Shown piece by piece: positions 44,907 through 52,107 of a stretch of 64,000 nucleotides of DNA. Source of the stretch: Parasphingorhabdus marina DSM 22363 (GTDB lineage Bacteria; Pseudomonadota; Alphaproteobacteria; Sphingomonadales; Sphingomonadaceae); NCBI RefSeq assembly GCF_900128895.1, contig NZ_FSQW01000001.1, positions 1,364,001 to 1,428,000 on the forward strand, in the 5' to 3' direction. Numbering within the stretch: position 1 is the first letter of the stretch; each line of letters starts with the position of its first letter. The position numbers were made by a program, and so were the translations under genes. Under the pieces are notes generated by a model, which was not told the origin of the DNA, made no database searches, and saw only the letters and a program-made list of their open reading frames with translations.

Positions 44907-45785
44907 ATGCCGGAATTCGACACGATCTTATATTCTCGGGAGGAAGGCATCGCGACGATCACTCTCAATCGTCCGGAGCACATGAACGCGTTCAATCCCC
45001 AGATGACCAAGGATCTGCTGGCAGCATTTGACATCACCGACAGTGACGATGAAGTGAAAGCGGTTATCGTGACCGGTGCTGGTGACAGGGCCTTTTGCGC
45101 CGGGGCGGATCTGGGGGCGGGTGGCGACACGTTTGACTATACGGCCTATGACGATGCTGACAGTTTGCCCAAGGCGGGCGACGTGTATCGCGATCTGGGC
45201 GGACTTGTCACGATGCGGATATTCGACAGCCTGAAACCCGTTATTGCCGCATCAAATGGTGCAGCGGCTGGCGTGGGTGCTTCGATGCAGCTGGCCATGG
45301 ACATCCGGATCGCTTCCACAAAAGGCCGGTACGGCTTTGTGTTCGCGCGCCGCGGCATTGCACCGGATGCAGCAGCTTCCTGGTTTTTGCCGCGCATAGT
45401 CGGCATATCGACGGCCCTGTCATGGACCTATAGCGGACGTGTTTTCGGGGCTGAGGAAGCCTTGAAAAAAGGTCTGGTTGAATCTCTGCATGAGCCGGAA
45501 GACCTGCTACCCGCAGCTCGCGCAATTGCCCGGGAGATCGCAGACAATTGCGCGCCGGTCTCCATTGCTGTCACGCGGCGGCTGATGTGGGAAATGCTGG
45601 CGGCCGAACATCCGATGGAAGCCCACAAGGCGGACAGTCGCGCGATCCAGTCGCGCGGTGCGTCAGCCGATGTCCGCGAAGGAGTCGCCGCTTTTCTGGA
45701 GAAGCGCCAGCCTGACTATCCCGATCAGGTTTCCCGGGATTTCCCCGAGATGTTTCCCGACCGGCCGAAGCCTGCCTTTGGCTGA
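44907..45785 (+). CDS. Crotonase-fold protein lacking the hydratase glutamates
   Basis: A 292-residue crotonase. The oxyanion-hole region is GAGDRAFCAGADLG and GAAAGVGASMQLAMDIRIAS. By eye, the two catalytic Glu of enoyl-CoA hydratase are replaced: the first by Ser in GVGAS, and the second by Phe in YGFVF. It has the segment GIAPDAAASWFLPRIVG, which resembles the PDxxxSWFLPR of PaaG-type isomerases, where Asp is important. An isomerase or C-C bond enzyme is therefore more likely than a hydratase. AAAGGA stands 10 bases before the ATG. The CMD-like gene follows 35 bases later. Confidence 0.85.
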   Translation: MPEFDTILYSREEGIATITLNRPEHMNAFNPQMTKDLLAAFDITDSDDEVKAVIVTGAGDRAFCAGADLGAGGDTFDYTAYDDADSLPKAGDVYRDLGGLVTMRIFDSLKPVIAASNGAAAGVGASMQLAMDIRIASTKGRYGFVFARRGIAPDAAASWFLPRIVGISTALSWTYSGRVFGAEEALKKGLVESLHEPEDLLPAARAIAREIADNCAPVSIAVTRRLMWEMLAAEHPMEAHKADSRAIQSRGASADVREGVAAFLEKRQPDYPDQVSRDFPEMFPDRPKPAFG

Positions 45786-45820
45786 GCAGAATAATTCACT
45801 ACAACGAAAAGAGGAATGCC

Positions 45821-46393
45821 ATGCGACTGAACGAACCAAGGGTCCAGCCCGTCACTGACGAAGAACTAAACGAGGAACAGAAATCGATACTGGACGGCTT
45901 TAACGAGATTGCCAGGAATCTGAAGCTGTTCCGGACGATCCTGAAATATCCTAATGCATTCAAGGCACTGACTGCCTGGGGCAACTACATCCAGTCCAAA
46001 AAGAACGATCTGCAAGGGCGGAAAAAGGAAATCGTGGTCCTGCGCACCAGCTGGAACACCAAGGCTGCGTACGAATGGTCTCATCACAGCCGGATCGGTC
46101 TCCATGCTGGCCTGACGGCAGACGAAATCGAGGCGATCAAGAAGGATCCGGACGCGCATGACTGGGATCCGTCCGAACGGGTTCTGATCAAGGCGGTCGA
46201 TGACCTCTATGCCGATGATTTTGTCACCAATGAAACCTGGTCCGAAATGACGCAGCACTATTCCGAAAAGGAGATGATGGATATCGTGATGACCTGCGGC
46301 CACTACACCCAGATCAGCCGGATCTGTAACAGCTTCGGGATCGGTCTCGACGAGGGCGCACCACGCGATGAGGATCTGGTCAAACTGGCCTGA
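45821..46393 (+). CDS. Carboxymuconolactone-decarboxylase-like protein
   Basis: A 190-residue all-helical protein of the AhpD/CMD superfamily. The core sequence is KKEIVVLRTSWNTKAAYEWSHHSRIGLHAGLT, with the conserved Glu and the YEWxxH group. AhpD-type CxxC cysteines are absent, so a peroxidase role is unlikely. Proteins of this subfamily are common in sphingomonad and actinobacterial catabolic islands but their reaction is unknown. It follows the crotonase on the same strand and ends at a shared terminator. Confidence 0.82.
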   Translation: MRLNEPRVQPVTDEELNEEQKSILDGFNEIARNLKLFRTILKYPNAFKALTAWGNYIQSKKNDLQGRKKEIVVLRTSWNTKAAYEWSHHSRIGLHAGLTADEIEAIKKDPDAHDWDPSERVLIKAVDDLYADDFVTNETWSEMTQHYSEKEMMDIVMTCGHYTQISRICNSFGIGLDEGAPRDEDLVKLA

Positions 46394-46413
46394 TTTCCAG
46401 CAGTATTGGAAAG

Positions 46414-46444
46414 AAAAGCCCGGCATTTGATGCCGGGCTTTTTT
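46414..46444. terminator. Bidirectional terminator between CMD-like and GPH transporter genes
   Basis: A 10-bp stem (AAGCCCGGCA at 46416-46425 and TGCCGGGCTT at 46431-46440) is flanked by A on the left and T on the right. It ends the crotonase-CMD transcript on the plus strand and the transporter transcript on the minus strand. Confidence 0.88.
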
Positions 46445-46446
46445 GT

Positions 46447-47814
46447 TTAGCTGGCTGTCGCAGTTACCGCTTTAGCTTTGCGTCGGGACAGGGCTTTCAC
46501 AAGCCGCTGATGCAGTTTGACGTCGATCGGATAAAAGAAAATGAACAGGAAGCTGAGTCCATAGCCCACCATCGGGCCAAGGAAAGTGAGAGCGCGAATG
46601 CCGGTCAGTGCTGTTTCCGTCTGCTCCTGCTGGGCGACATATCCAGCCGCTCCCAGACCCAGACCCAGCAGGCCAACACCAATGCCGGTGGCGGACTTCA
46701 GCGCAAACTGGTTGATCCCGAAGATCACCCCGTCATCTCGCGCGCCGCTCCGGAATTCGCCAAATTCAACCGTGTCGGGCAGCATCGACCAGTACGTCAC
46801 GACGATCGCGCTCAGGCAAATACCGTCCAGAACCCGGAACAGAATGATGGTGGGAATGTCGGTCGGCCCGATGAGAAAGGCGAGGCCGCCAAGGACTGTA
46901 TAACCCCCGGCTCCGATCAGCCATACCGTCCGCTTGGCCAGCCAGCGATAGGACATGGACCAGAGCGGTGAGGCAATGGCGGCCGCAACCAGGCCGGAAG
47001 AGAGCACTGCAGAGATCCACCCCGGTTCGCCGGCATTTTGCGAGACATAATAGACCGATGCTTTGTTGCCGATTGAGCTACCTGTGGCGCCGCAGAGAAC
47101 CCCGCCACACATCAGCCAGAAAGCGTAGTTTTTCTTCAAAAAGGTCAGGGTTTGACCGAAGCTCAGCGTCTTTCCGCTGTTCGAGGCAAAATCCAGTTCA
47201 AAGCTGGTGACGAAGGTGATGAGCATGATGATGACGGCAAGCAGGCCATAGAGCATGCTGACCTTGAGGAATCCTGACTGAAGGTCATCGGCATTGAACC
47301 AGTTGGCTAGATTGAGCATCAGCGCTGCGGTGAACAGCCCTGCCAAAATTCCGGCACTGGTCTTGTATCCCGCTAGCTTTCCCCGCTCCCGACTGTCAAT
47401 CGTCATCACCGCCATCAAGGAGGAATAGGGGATGGCGACCACCGTATAGAGTGTTCGAAAGAGCAAATGGAACGCGAAGCTGGCCGCGACAATTGCGGTT
47501 GGAAACAGCAAGGGGGCGGCAAACATTGCCACAAAGCTCAGCGCGAGAAATGGTGTGCCAAACAGCAGATAGGGACGGAAGGAGCCAAATCGCGATCTGG
47601 TGCGGGTCGCGATCATGCCCATCAGCGGATCGGTGATGCTGTCCCAGATAAGTGGCAGCATGAAAATCAGGCCCGCGACTGCCGGATCGATCAGCAGCAC
47701 ATCGGTGTAATAATAGAGCAGATACAGGTTCAGGCTGGTATAAGTCAGGCCCAGGGCAAAATGCCCGGCGCCATAGCCAAACATGTTTCGGGGATTGAGT
47801 TTTTGTTCGGCCAA
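46447..47814 (-). CDS. MFS transporter of the glycoside-pentoside-hexuronide (GPH) family
   Basis: A 455-residue 12-helix symporter. The family start NMFGYGAGHFALGLTYTSLNLYLLYYYTDVL is seen, followed by DSITDPLMGMIATRTRSRFGSFRPYLLFGTPFLAL with its conserved Asp and Arg, and later VFEFGEFRSGARDDGVIFGIN-like sequence. Known members import sugars or glycosides with Na+ or H+. In sphingomonad catabolic islands related carriers occur beside non-sugar pathways, so the cargo is open. The gene is divergent from the TetR gene. Confidence 0.88.
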   Translation of the reverse strand: MAEQKLNPRNMFGYGAGHFALGLTYTSLNLYLLYYYTDVLLIDPAVAGLIFMLPLIWDSITDPLMGMIATRTRSRFGSFRPYLLFGTPFLALSFVAMFAAPLLFPTAIVAASFAFHLLFRTLYTVVAIPYSSLMAVMTIDSRERGKLAGYKTSAGILAGLFTAALMLNLANWFNADDLQSGFLKVSMLYGLLAVIIMLITFVTSFELDFASNSGKTLSFGQTLTFLKKNYAFWLMCGGVLCGATGSSIGNKASVYYVSQNAGEPGWISAVLSSGLVAAAIASPLWSMSYRWLAKRTVWLIGAGGYTVLGGLAFLIGPTDIPTIILFRVLDGICLSAIVVTYWSMLPDTVEFGEFRSGARDDGVIFGINQFALKSATGIGVGLLGLGLGAAGYVAQQEQTETALTGIRALTFLGPMVGYGLSFLFIFFYPIDVKLHQRLVKALSRRKAKAVTATAS

Positions 47815-47872
47815 ACCTGTGCTCTCCTCCGCACTGATTAGCTTTTATGATTATAAATAGCAATATTATTCG

Positions 47873-47891
47873 ATACATAGATGTCTTGTAT
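47873..47891. promoter_or_regulatory. Candidate operator between GPH transporter and TetR genes
   Basis: ATACA (47873-47877) and TGTAT (47887-47891) are inverted with a 9-base gap, in an AT-rich divergent promoter. The arms match those of the palindrome at 54700-54716. A weak call because the arms are short. Confidence 0.35.
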
Positions 47892-47977
47892 ATAAGGAGG
47901 CCGATCGCAAACTCGCATTTTCGTTCCCGGCTGCTATAGCTGATCTCGATGAGGCGACAGATGATGGAAGTTTGTAC

Positions 47978-48592
47978 ATGGCTACAGTGACCGCAAAGAC
48001 AGATGGCACAGAGCCGAAACGCGCGCCCAAACTGGGCCAGATCAACCGGACCAAGGAGCAGGTGCTTGACGCCACAGCGGATCTGCTGAAGGAAATTGGC
48101 TATCGCGAACTGAGTATCGACCGCGTGATTGAACGTAGCAGTGTCGCCCGATCGACCATTTACCGGCACTGGAACAATAAAGCCGAGCTGGCGATTGAAG
48201 CCTTTGACCGGGCTTTGGGACCGAATCCGCCAACAGCCAATCTGGGTTCGGTCCGCGAAGATCTGATCGCCACTTACAAACGATTCCCGAAAATTCTGGA
48301 GCGGAGCATTTGGGGCACGATGCTTCCGTCAATCATCGAAGCATCGAAGACGGATCCCGCTTTTGAGGGATTGTTGTCGAACTTTGTCAACGCACGAAAA
48401 GAAAATATGCGTGAATTATTCAATCGCGCCATCGACCGAGGGGAGATCCGCAAGGATACCAATATCGAATGGGCGATCGATACTCTGAGCGGGTTTTTCT
48501 ATCACCGGCTCTTGATGACCGGCGAAAAGCTCAACGAAGACGGCCTTGCCGAATGGCTAGCTGACAGCGTGCTCAGCCAGATCAAAAGCTAA
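47978..48592 (+). CDS. TetR-family transcriptional regulator
   Basis: A 204-residue repressor. The start is the ATG at 47978 with GGAAG 7 bases before it. The helix-turn-helix region is TKEQVLDATADLLKEIGYRE followed by LSIDRVIERSSVARSTIYRHWNNKAEL (about residues 25-70). The C-terminal ligand domain cannot be assigned to a ligand class. It is divergent from the GPH transporter, which it probably controls, and lies 116 bases before the SnoaL-like and SDR genes. Confidence 0.9.
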   Translation: MATVTAKTDGTEPKRAPKLGQINRTKEQVLDATADLLKEIGYRELSIDRVIERSSVARSTIYRHWNNKAELAIEAFDRALGPNPPTANLGSVREDLIATYKRFPKILERSIWGTMLPSIIEASKTDPAFEGLLSNFVNARKENMRELFNRAIDRGEIRKDTNIEWAIDTLSGFFYHRLLMTGEKLNEDGLAEWLADSVLSQIKS

Positions 48593-48658
48593 CCAGAAAG
48601 TATCGGATTGACGTTCCTGCGACGCCTTTGGCGTTCGGTTCAGGCTGGACAGCTATTA

Positions 48659-48682
48659 TTAAACGATATAATGATGTTCGTT
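48659..48682. promoter_or_regulatory. TTAAACGA box with inverted repeat before the SnoaL-like gene
   Basis: TTAAACGA at 48659-48666 is the third copy of this box in the island. AACGA (48662-48666) and TCGTT (48678-48682) are inverted with an 11-base gap. The element ends 26 bases before the GTG start. Confidence 0.4.
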
Positions 48683-48708
48683 ATAGATAAATCATCGAAA
48701 GTAGGCCT

Positions 48709-49542
48709 GTGAAAACAGAGACAGACAAGTCCGTCATCCGCAACAGTTTCCGGGAGCAGGCTGCTCTGACCCAGCTGCATCGGTGGATTGCCTTTTGCCT
48801 GGCGGAGGATGCTCCGTCTGAGCGGATCGCCGACCTGCTGGGAGAACAGAGCAAGCTGATCATCGGTGAGGATACTGTCGCGGAGGGTCCGGCCGAGATG
48901 ATTCAGCTGGCACGATCGACCGGTATTTCGGCGATAATCTCACCGGATGTGGCAGTGGTTGGCGACCTTGGCGGAGATTTCGGCATGCGCGCCGTCGGCC
49001 GGAGCACCACGGGTACCCGTGCCTTCCAGCAAATCACATTTACCTTTGACTGGACGGATTGTCTGGAACCCCTGTTGCACACCATTTCCTATTCCGAACC
49101 AGGAGGCGAAAAGCCGGTCATTGAACCGATTGAGCCGATGGCCAGCCGGTTGCTGAGTGTCAGCCATCGCTGGCATGTTCTGGTGGAGGATCCCGAACGG
49201 ACGCCAGAGCCGTTCCAGGAGATCATCAGCGAAGATTTCGTCATGGAATATGGCCACGGCGCCGTGCGCTCTTATGACGAACTGGTGGACTGGGTCACCG
49301 GGTCAGCGTCTTCGGTCGGCGCATCTCGGCATGATCTTGTCGGCCTGAAATGTGAAAGACTGGGCCCTGGTGTGCACCGCGCGGAGTTCGTGCTCGACTG
49401 GAATGGCCTCACGCATGATGGCAAGAATATGACAGCGCAGACCAGACATACATGGCGCATTCGGGATGTACCGGCAGCCCGTTTTCCGGTGATCGAACAT
49501 ATCGATGTGGAATTTCTTCAGCCTTTCAAAGTGATTGAATAA
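48709..49542 (+). CDS. Tandem SnoaL-like (NTF2-fold) protein
   Basis: A 277-residue protein from a GTG start at 48709. It appears to hold two NTF2-fold domains in tandem. The first is about 8-140, with LHRWIAFCLAEDAPSERIADLLGE and a sheet ending FTFDWTDCLEPLLHTISY. The second is about 145-275, with VSHRWHVLVEDPERTPEPFQEI and HTWRIRDVPAARFPVIEHIDVEFL. SnoaL-like folds include ketosteroid isomerases and limonene-epoxide hydrolases, but many are uncharacterised. The SDR gene starts 11 bases later with a good ribosome binding site, so the two are probably cotranscribed. Confidence 0.7.
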   Translation: MKTETDKSVIRNSFREQAALTQLHRWIAFCLAEDAPSERIADLLGEQSKLIIGEDTVAEGPAEMIQLARSTGISAIISPDVAVVGDLGGDFGMRAVGRSTTGTRAFQQITFTFDWTDCLEPLLHTISYSEPGGEKPVIEPIEPMASRLLSVSHRWHVLVEDPERTPEPFQEIISEDFVMEYGHGAVRSYDELVDWVTGSASSVGASRHDLVGLKCERLGPGVHRAEFVLDWNGLTHDGKNMTAQTRHTWRIRDVPAARFPVIEHIDVEFLQPFKVIE

Positions 49543-49553
49543 GGAGCCCGGCG

Positions 49554-50387
49554 ATGGAATTTGATGGCAAGGCCATGGTGATAACCGGCGGAGCAACCGG
49601 AATCGGGTTTGCACTGGCAAGGGCACTGGGCAACGAGGGTGCGGCTGTCATCATTGCCGAACCGCGTGAGCATCGATTGCAGGAAGCGGTGGAAAAACTC
49701 TCCGGTGAAGGGATCAGGGCAGACCATTTCGTCTGTGATGTGACCGATCTCGCACAAGTCGAGGCCTTGGCCGACTTTGCCTGGGATCAGGGGCGTCCGG
49801 TTGGCGGTATCGTTAATAATGCGGGGGTCGCACATCCCAGAAGCCGCATGCACAAGGAAGCGATGGATGATGTCCGGTCGCTGTTCGACGTCAACTTCTT
49901 CGGCGTCTGGCATGGATGCTCGGTCTTTGCGCGCCGGCTGGCCGAACAGGGCACACCAGCCGGGATATACAATACCGGTTCGGAAAATTCCCTGTTTGTT
50001 GCGGCGCCCGGCAGCGCCGCCTATGTCGCCTCCAAACACGCGGTGCTGGGACTGACTGATGCGCTGCGTGATGAAGTTCCGGAGTATATCAAAATCGGGA
50101 TTATCTGTCCCGGCTTCGTGCAATCCGAACTGGTGAGCAAGGAGCTGATGCCGATGGCGATGCCGGCCGACAAGTTTGCCTCCATCATCGTCCGTCAGAT
50201 GAAGGATGACCGGTTCTTCCTTGTGTCCCATTCCTACAATATTGAACGAGTGGATCACCGACATGCGGAAATAACGTCCGCATATGAAGGCTATGCCCCC
50301 CGATATGACGGGGATGAGGAATATGACATCCGCACGCTGATCGAGAAGCTCCGGGCGGCCCAGAGCGCGAAGGCGGAGCTCGACTAG
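49554..50387 (+). CDS. SDR-family oxidoreductase
   Basis: A 277-residue classical SDR. It shows MVITGGATGIGFALARAL, IAEPREHRLQEA after the second strand, IVNNAGVAHPRS, and active-site Ser (NTGSENSLF) with AYVASKHAVLGLTDAL. The C-terminal extension (about residues 230-277) is rich in charged residues. AAGGAG lies before the ATG and 11 bases separate it from the SnoaL-like gene. It faces the acyl-CoA synthetase gene, whose stop is 6 bases beyond its own. Confidence 0.88.
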   Translation: MEFDGKAMVITGGATGIGFALARALGNEGAAVIIAEPREHRLQEAVEKLSGEGIRADHFVCDVTDLAQVEALADFAWDQGRPVGGIVNNAGVAHPRSRMHKEAMDDVRSLFDVNFFGVWHGCSVFARRLAEQGTPAGIYNTGSENSLFVAAPGSAAYVASKHAVLGLTDALRDEVPEYIKIGIICPGFVQSELVSKELMPMAMPADKFASIIVRQMKDDRFFLVSHSYNIERVDHRHAEITSAYEGYAPRYDGDEEYDIRTLIEKLRAAQSAKAELD

Positions 50388-50393
50388 TCGAAG

Positions 50394-51980
50394 TCAGCCC
50401 GCGACCAGCATTTTCGCCGTGACATAGTCCGGCTTGCCATTGGGCATGCGGATTACTTCATCCGTGGGCATGACTTTCTTCGGTATCTTGTAGGGCGACA
50501 GATGCTCGCGCAGAAATGTGCGGACAGCCTGTTCGTCAAACCCGTCTTTGTCAGCGAGTCGGACAACGGCTGTGACGGCGCTACCCCATTGCGGATCGGG
50601 AACACCGAAGACCAGTGCGTCTGCAATATTGTCATGGAGCTTGAGCGCTTCCTCCACTTCTTCCGGAAAGATTTTCTCGCCGCCGGAATTGATACAGGCA
50701 CTCCCGCGTCCGTGCAGGGTGATCGATCCGTCCAGTTCCACCGAGCAGATGTCACCGGGAACACAATATCTCTGACCGCCAAATTCCCGAAATGTTTCCG
50801 CCGATTTCACCGGATCGCCGTAATAGCCCAGCGGCAGCAGTCCACCGCGGGCAAGCAAACCGGTTTCCCCGCTACCCGGTTTCACTTCCGTGCCATCTTC
50901 CTTGAAGACGCGGCACTTTTCATTGATCTGGAACTTTGCGGTCTTGACCTCGCCATCAGCCGTCATTGCCGAAGAGCCCAGCGCCATGGCTTCAGAAGAC
51001 CCTAGGGAATCGACGAGCGTAGCCCCCGGAATATGCTTCAGCATCTCCTGCTTGGTCGCCATGCTCCACATCACGCCGGAAGATCCGATGATTTTCAGCG
51101 AACTGGTATCATAGGATTTCTGTTCCAGTGCAGCGAGGAGCGGCTTGGCGAAAGTATCGCCGACAATACCGAGGGCATCGGCCTTGTGCTTCTCGACCAG
51201 TTGCCAGTGTCTCGGGGCGTCAAATGACCCGCTATTGTCGGTCAGAATCACGTGTCCGCCATTGGCGAAAGTGGTTAAAACTGCCGTAAAGGCGGTTCCG
51301 TGCATGAGCGGGGAAGCGACCAGGGGCCGGAGATAGCCTTTCGGTTCGTCCAGCTTCGCAACGATGTCATCCACCGAGCCGGACCGGTCTTCCTTGCCAA
51401 AAAGCGGGCTGAGCAATGCCCCGCCAATATCCGCATGAGCCCACATCACGCCCTTGGGCTTGCCGGTGGTTCCTCCCGTATAGATAAAAAGCTGATCCTC
51501 GGGTGACCGGGTAATGTCGAGCGTCGAGCTGTCATGTGCCCAGATCAGCCCTTCCAGATTGGCCGCGCCGAGATCATCCCCATCTGCTGCAGTGGTGATC
51601 AGTTTGACACGTGAACGGCACGCGTCACTCAGCCCTTCGACACGCTCCCGCAACTGGTCATCATAGACCAGTGCGGCGGCATCCGAATCATCCAGAATAT
51701 ATTCGAGTTCCTTTGACAGGTAGCGGTAGTTGACGTTGGCATGGACAAAGCGGCCTTTGAAACAGGCGGCGAGAAGTTCGAGATAAGGCGCTCCGTTGAA
51801 GAGCATGAAACAGACCTTGTCGCCGGGTTTCAGGCCCATTTCCTGCAGTCCCCGGGCGAGGGCATTCGAGCGGGCATCAAATTCCGCCCAGGTCAGGTCG
51901 CCATCGTCGCCAGATATTGCCAGGCTGTCGCCGCGATGCCGCGCCACGGCATCCAGCATGTCACCAAAATTCAAAGCCAT
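50394..51980 (-). CDS. Acyl-CoA synthetase, FadD19/FadD3-like
   Basis: A 528-residue adenylate-forming enzyme. The P-loop is FIYTGGTTGKPKGVMWAH. The hinge region GRGSACINSGGEKIFPEEVE is characteristic of the actinobacterial FadD3/FadD19-type synthetases that act on steroid side chains and ring acids, as I recall those sequences. The catalytic Lys is in RMPNGKPDYVTAK near the C-terminus. It activates a carboxylic acid to acyl-CoA with ATP. The window contains no Rieske oxygenase or other diagnostic steroid gene, so steroid specificity is not established. Confidence 0.9.
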   Translation of the reverse strand: MALNFGDMLDAVARHRGDSLAISGDDGDLTWAEFDARSNALARGLQEMGLKPGDKVCFMLFNGAPYLELLAACFKGRFVHANVNYRYLSKELEYILDDSDAAALVYDDQLRERVEGLSDACRSRVKLITTAADGDDLGAANLEGLIWAHDSSTLDITRSPEDQLFIYTGGTTGKPKGVMWAHADIGGALLSPLFGKEDRSGSVDDIVAKLDEPKGYLRPLVASPLMHGTAFTAVLTTFANGGHVILTDNSGSFDAPRHWQLVEKHKADALGIVGDTFAKPLLAALEQKSYDTSSLKIIGSSGVMWSMATKQEMLKHIPGATLVDSLGSSEAMALGSSAMTADGEVKTAKFQINEKCRVFKEDGTEVKPGSGETGLLARGGLLPLGYYGDPVKSAETFREFGGQRYCVPGDICSVELDGSITLHGRGSACINSGGEKIFPEEVEEALKLHDNIADALVFGVPDPQWGSAVTAVVRLADKDGFDEQAVRTFLREHLSPYKIPKKVMPTDEVIRMPNGKPDYVTAKMLVAG

Positions 51981-52047
51981 TGTCCTGCTCCAGTGTAACC
52001 GGGTTTCCGACAGGTCATGATATCAGGACTGTCGTGCCCCGGGTAAG

Positions 52048-52082
52048 AAAAAGCCGCCCCTCCGTCTAACGAGAGGGGCGGC
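52048..52082 (-). terminator. Rho-independent terminator of the island TonB receptor gene
   Basis: On the minus strand GCCGCCCCTC and GAGGGGCGGC form a perfect 10-bp stem with a 10-base loop, followed by five T. It starts about 25 bases after the receptor stop and separates it from the acyl-CoA synthetase gene. Confidence 0.9.
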
Positions 52083-52107
52083 AATGAAATCAACGGGAGA
52101 GTCGATT

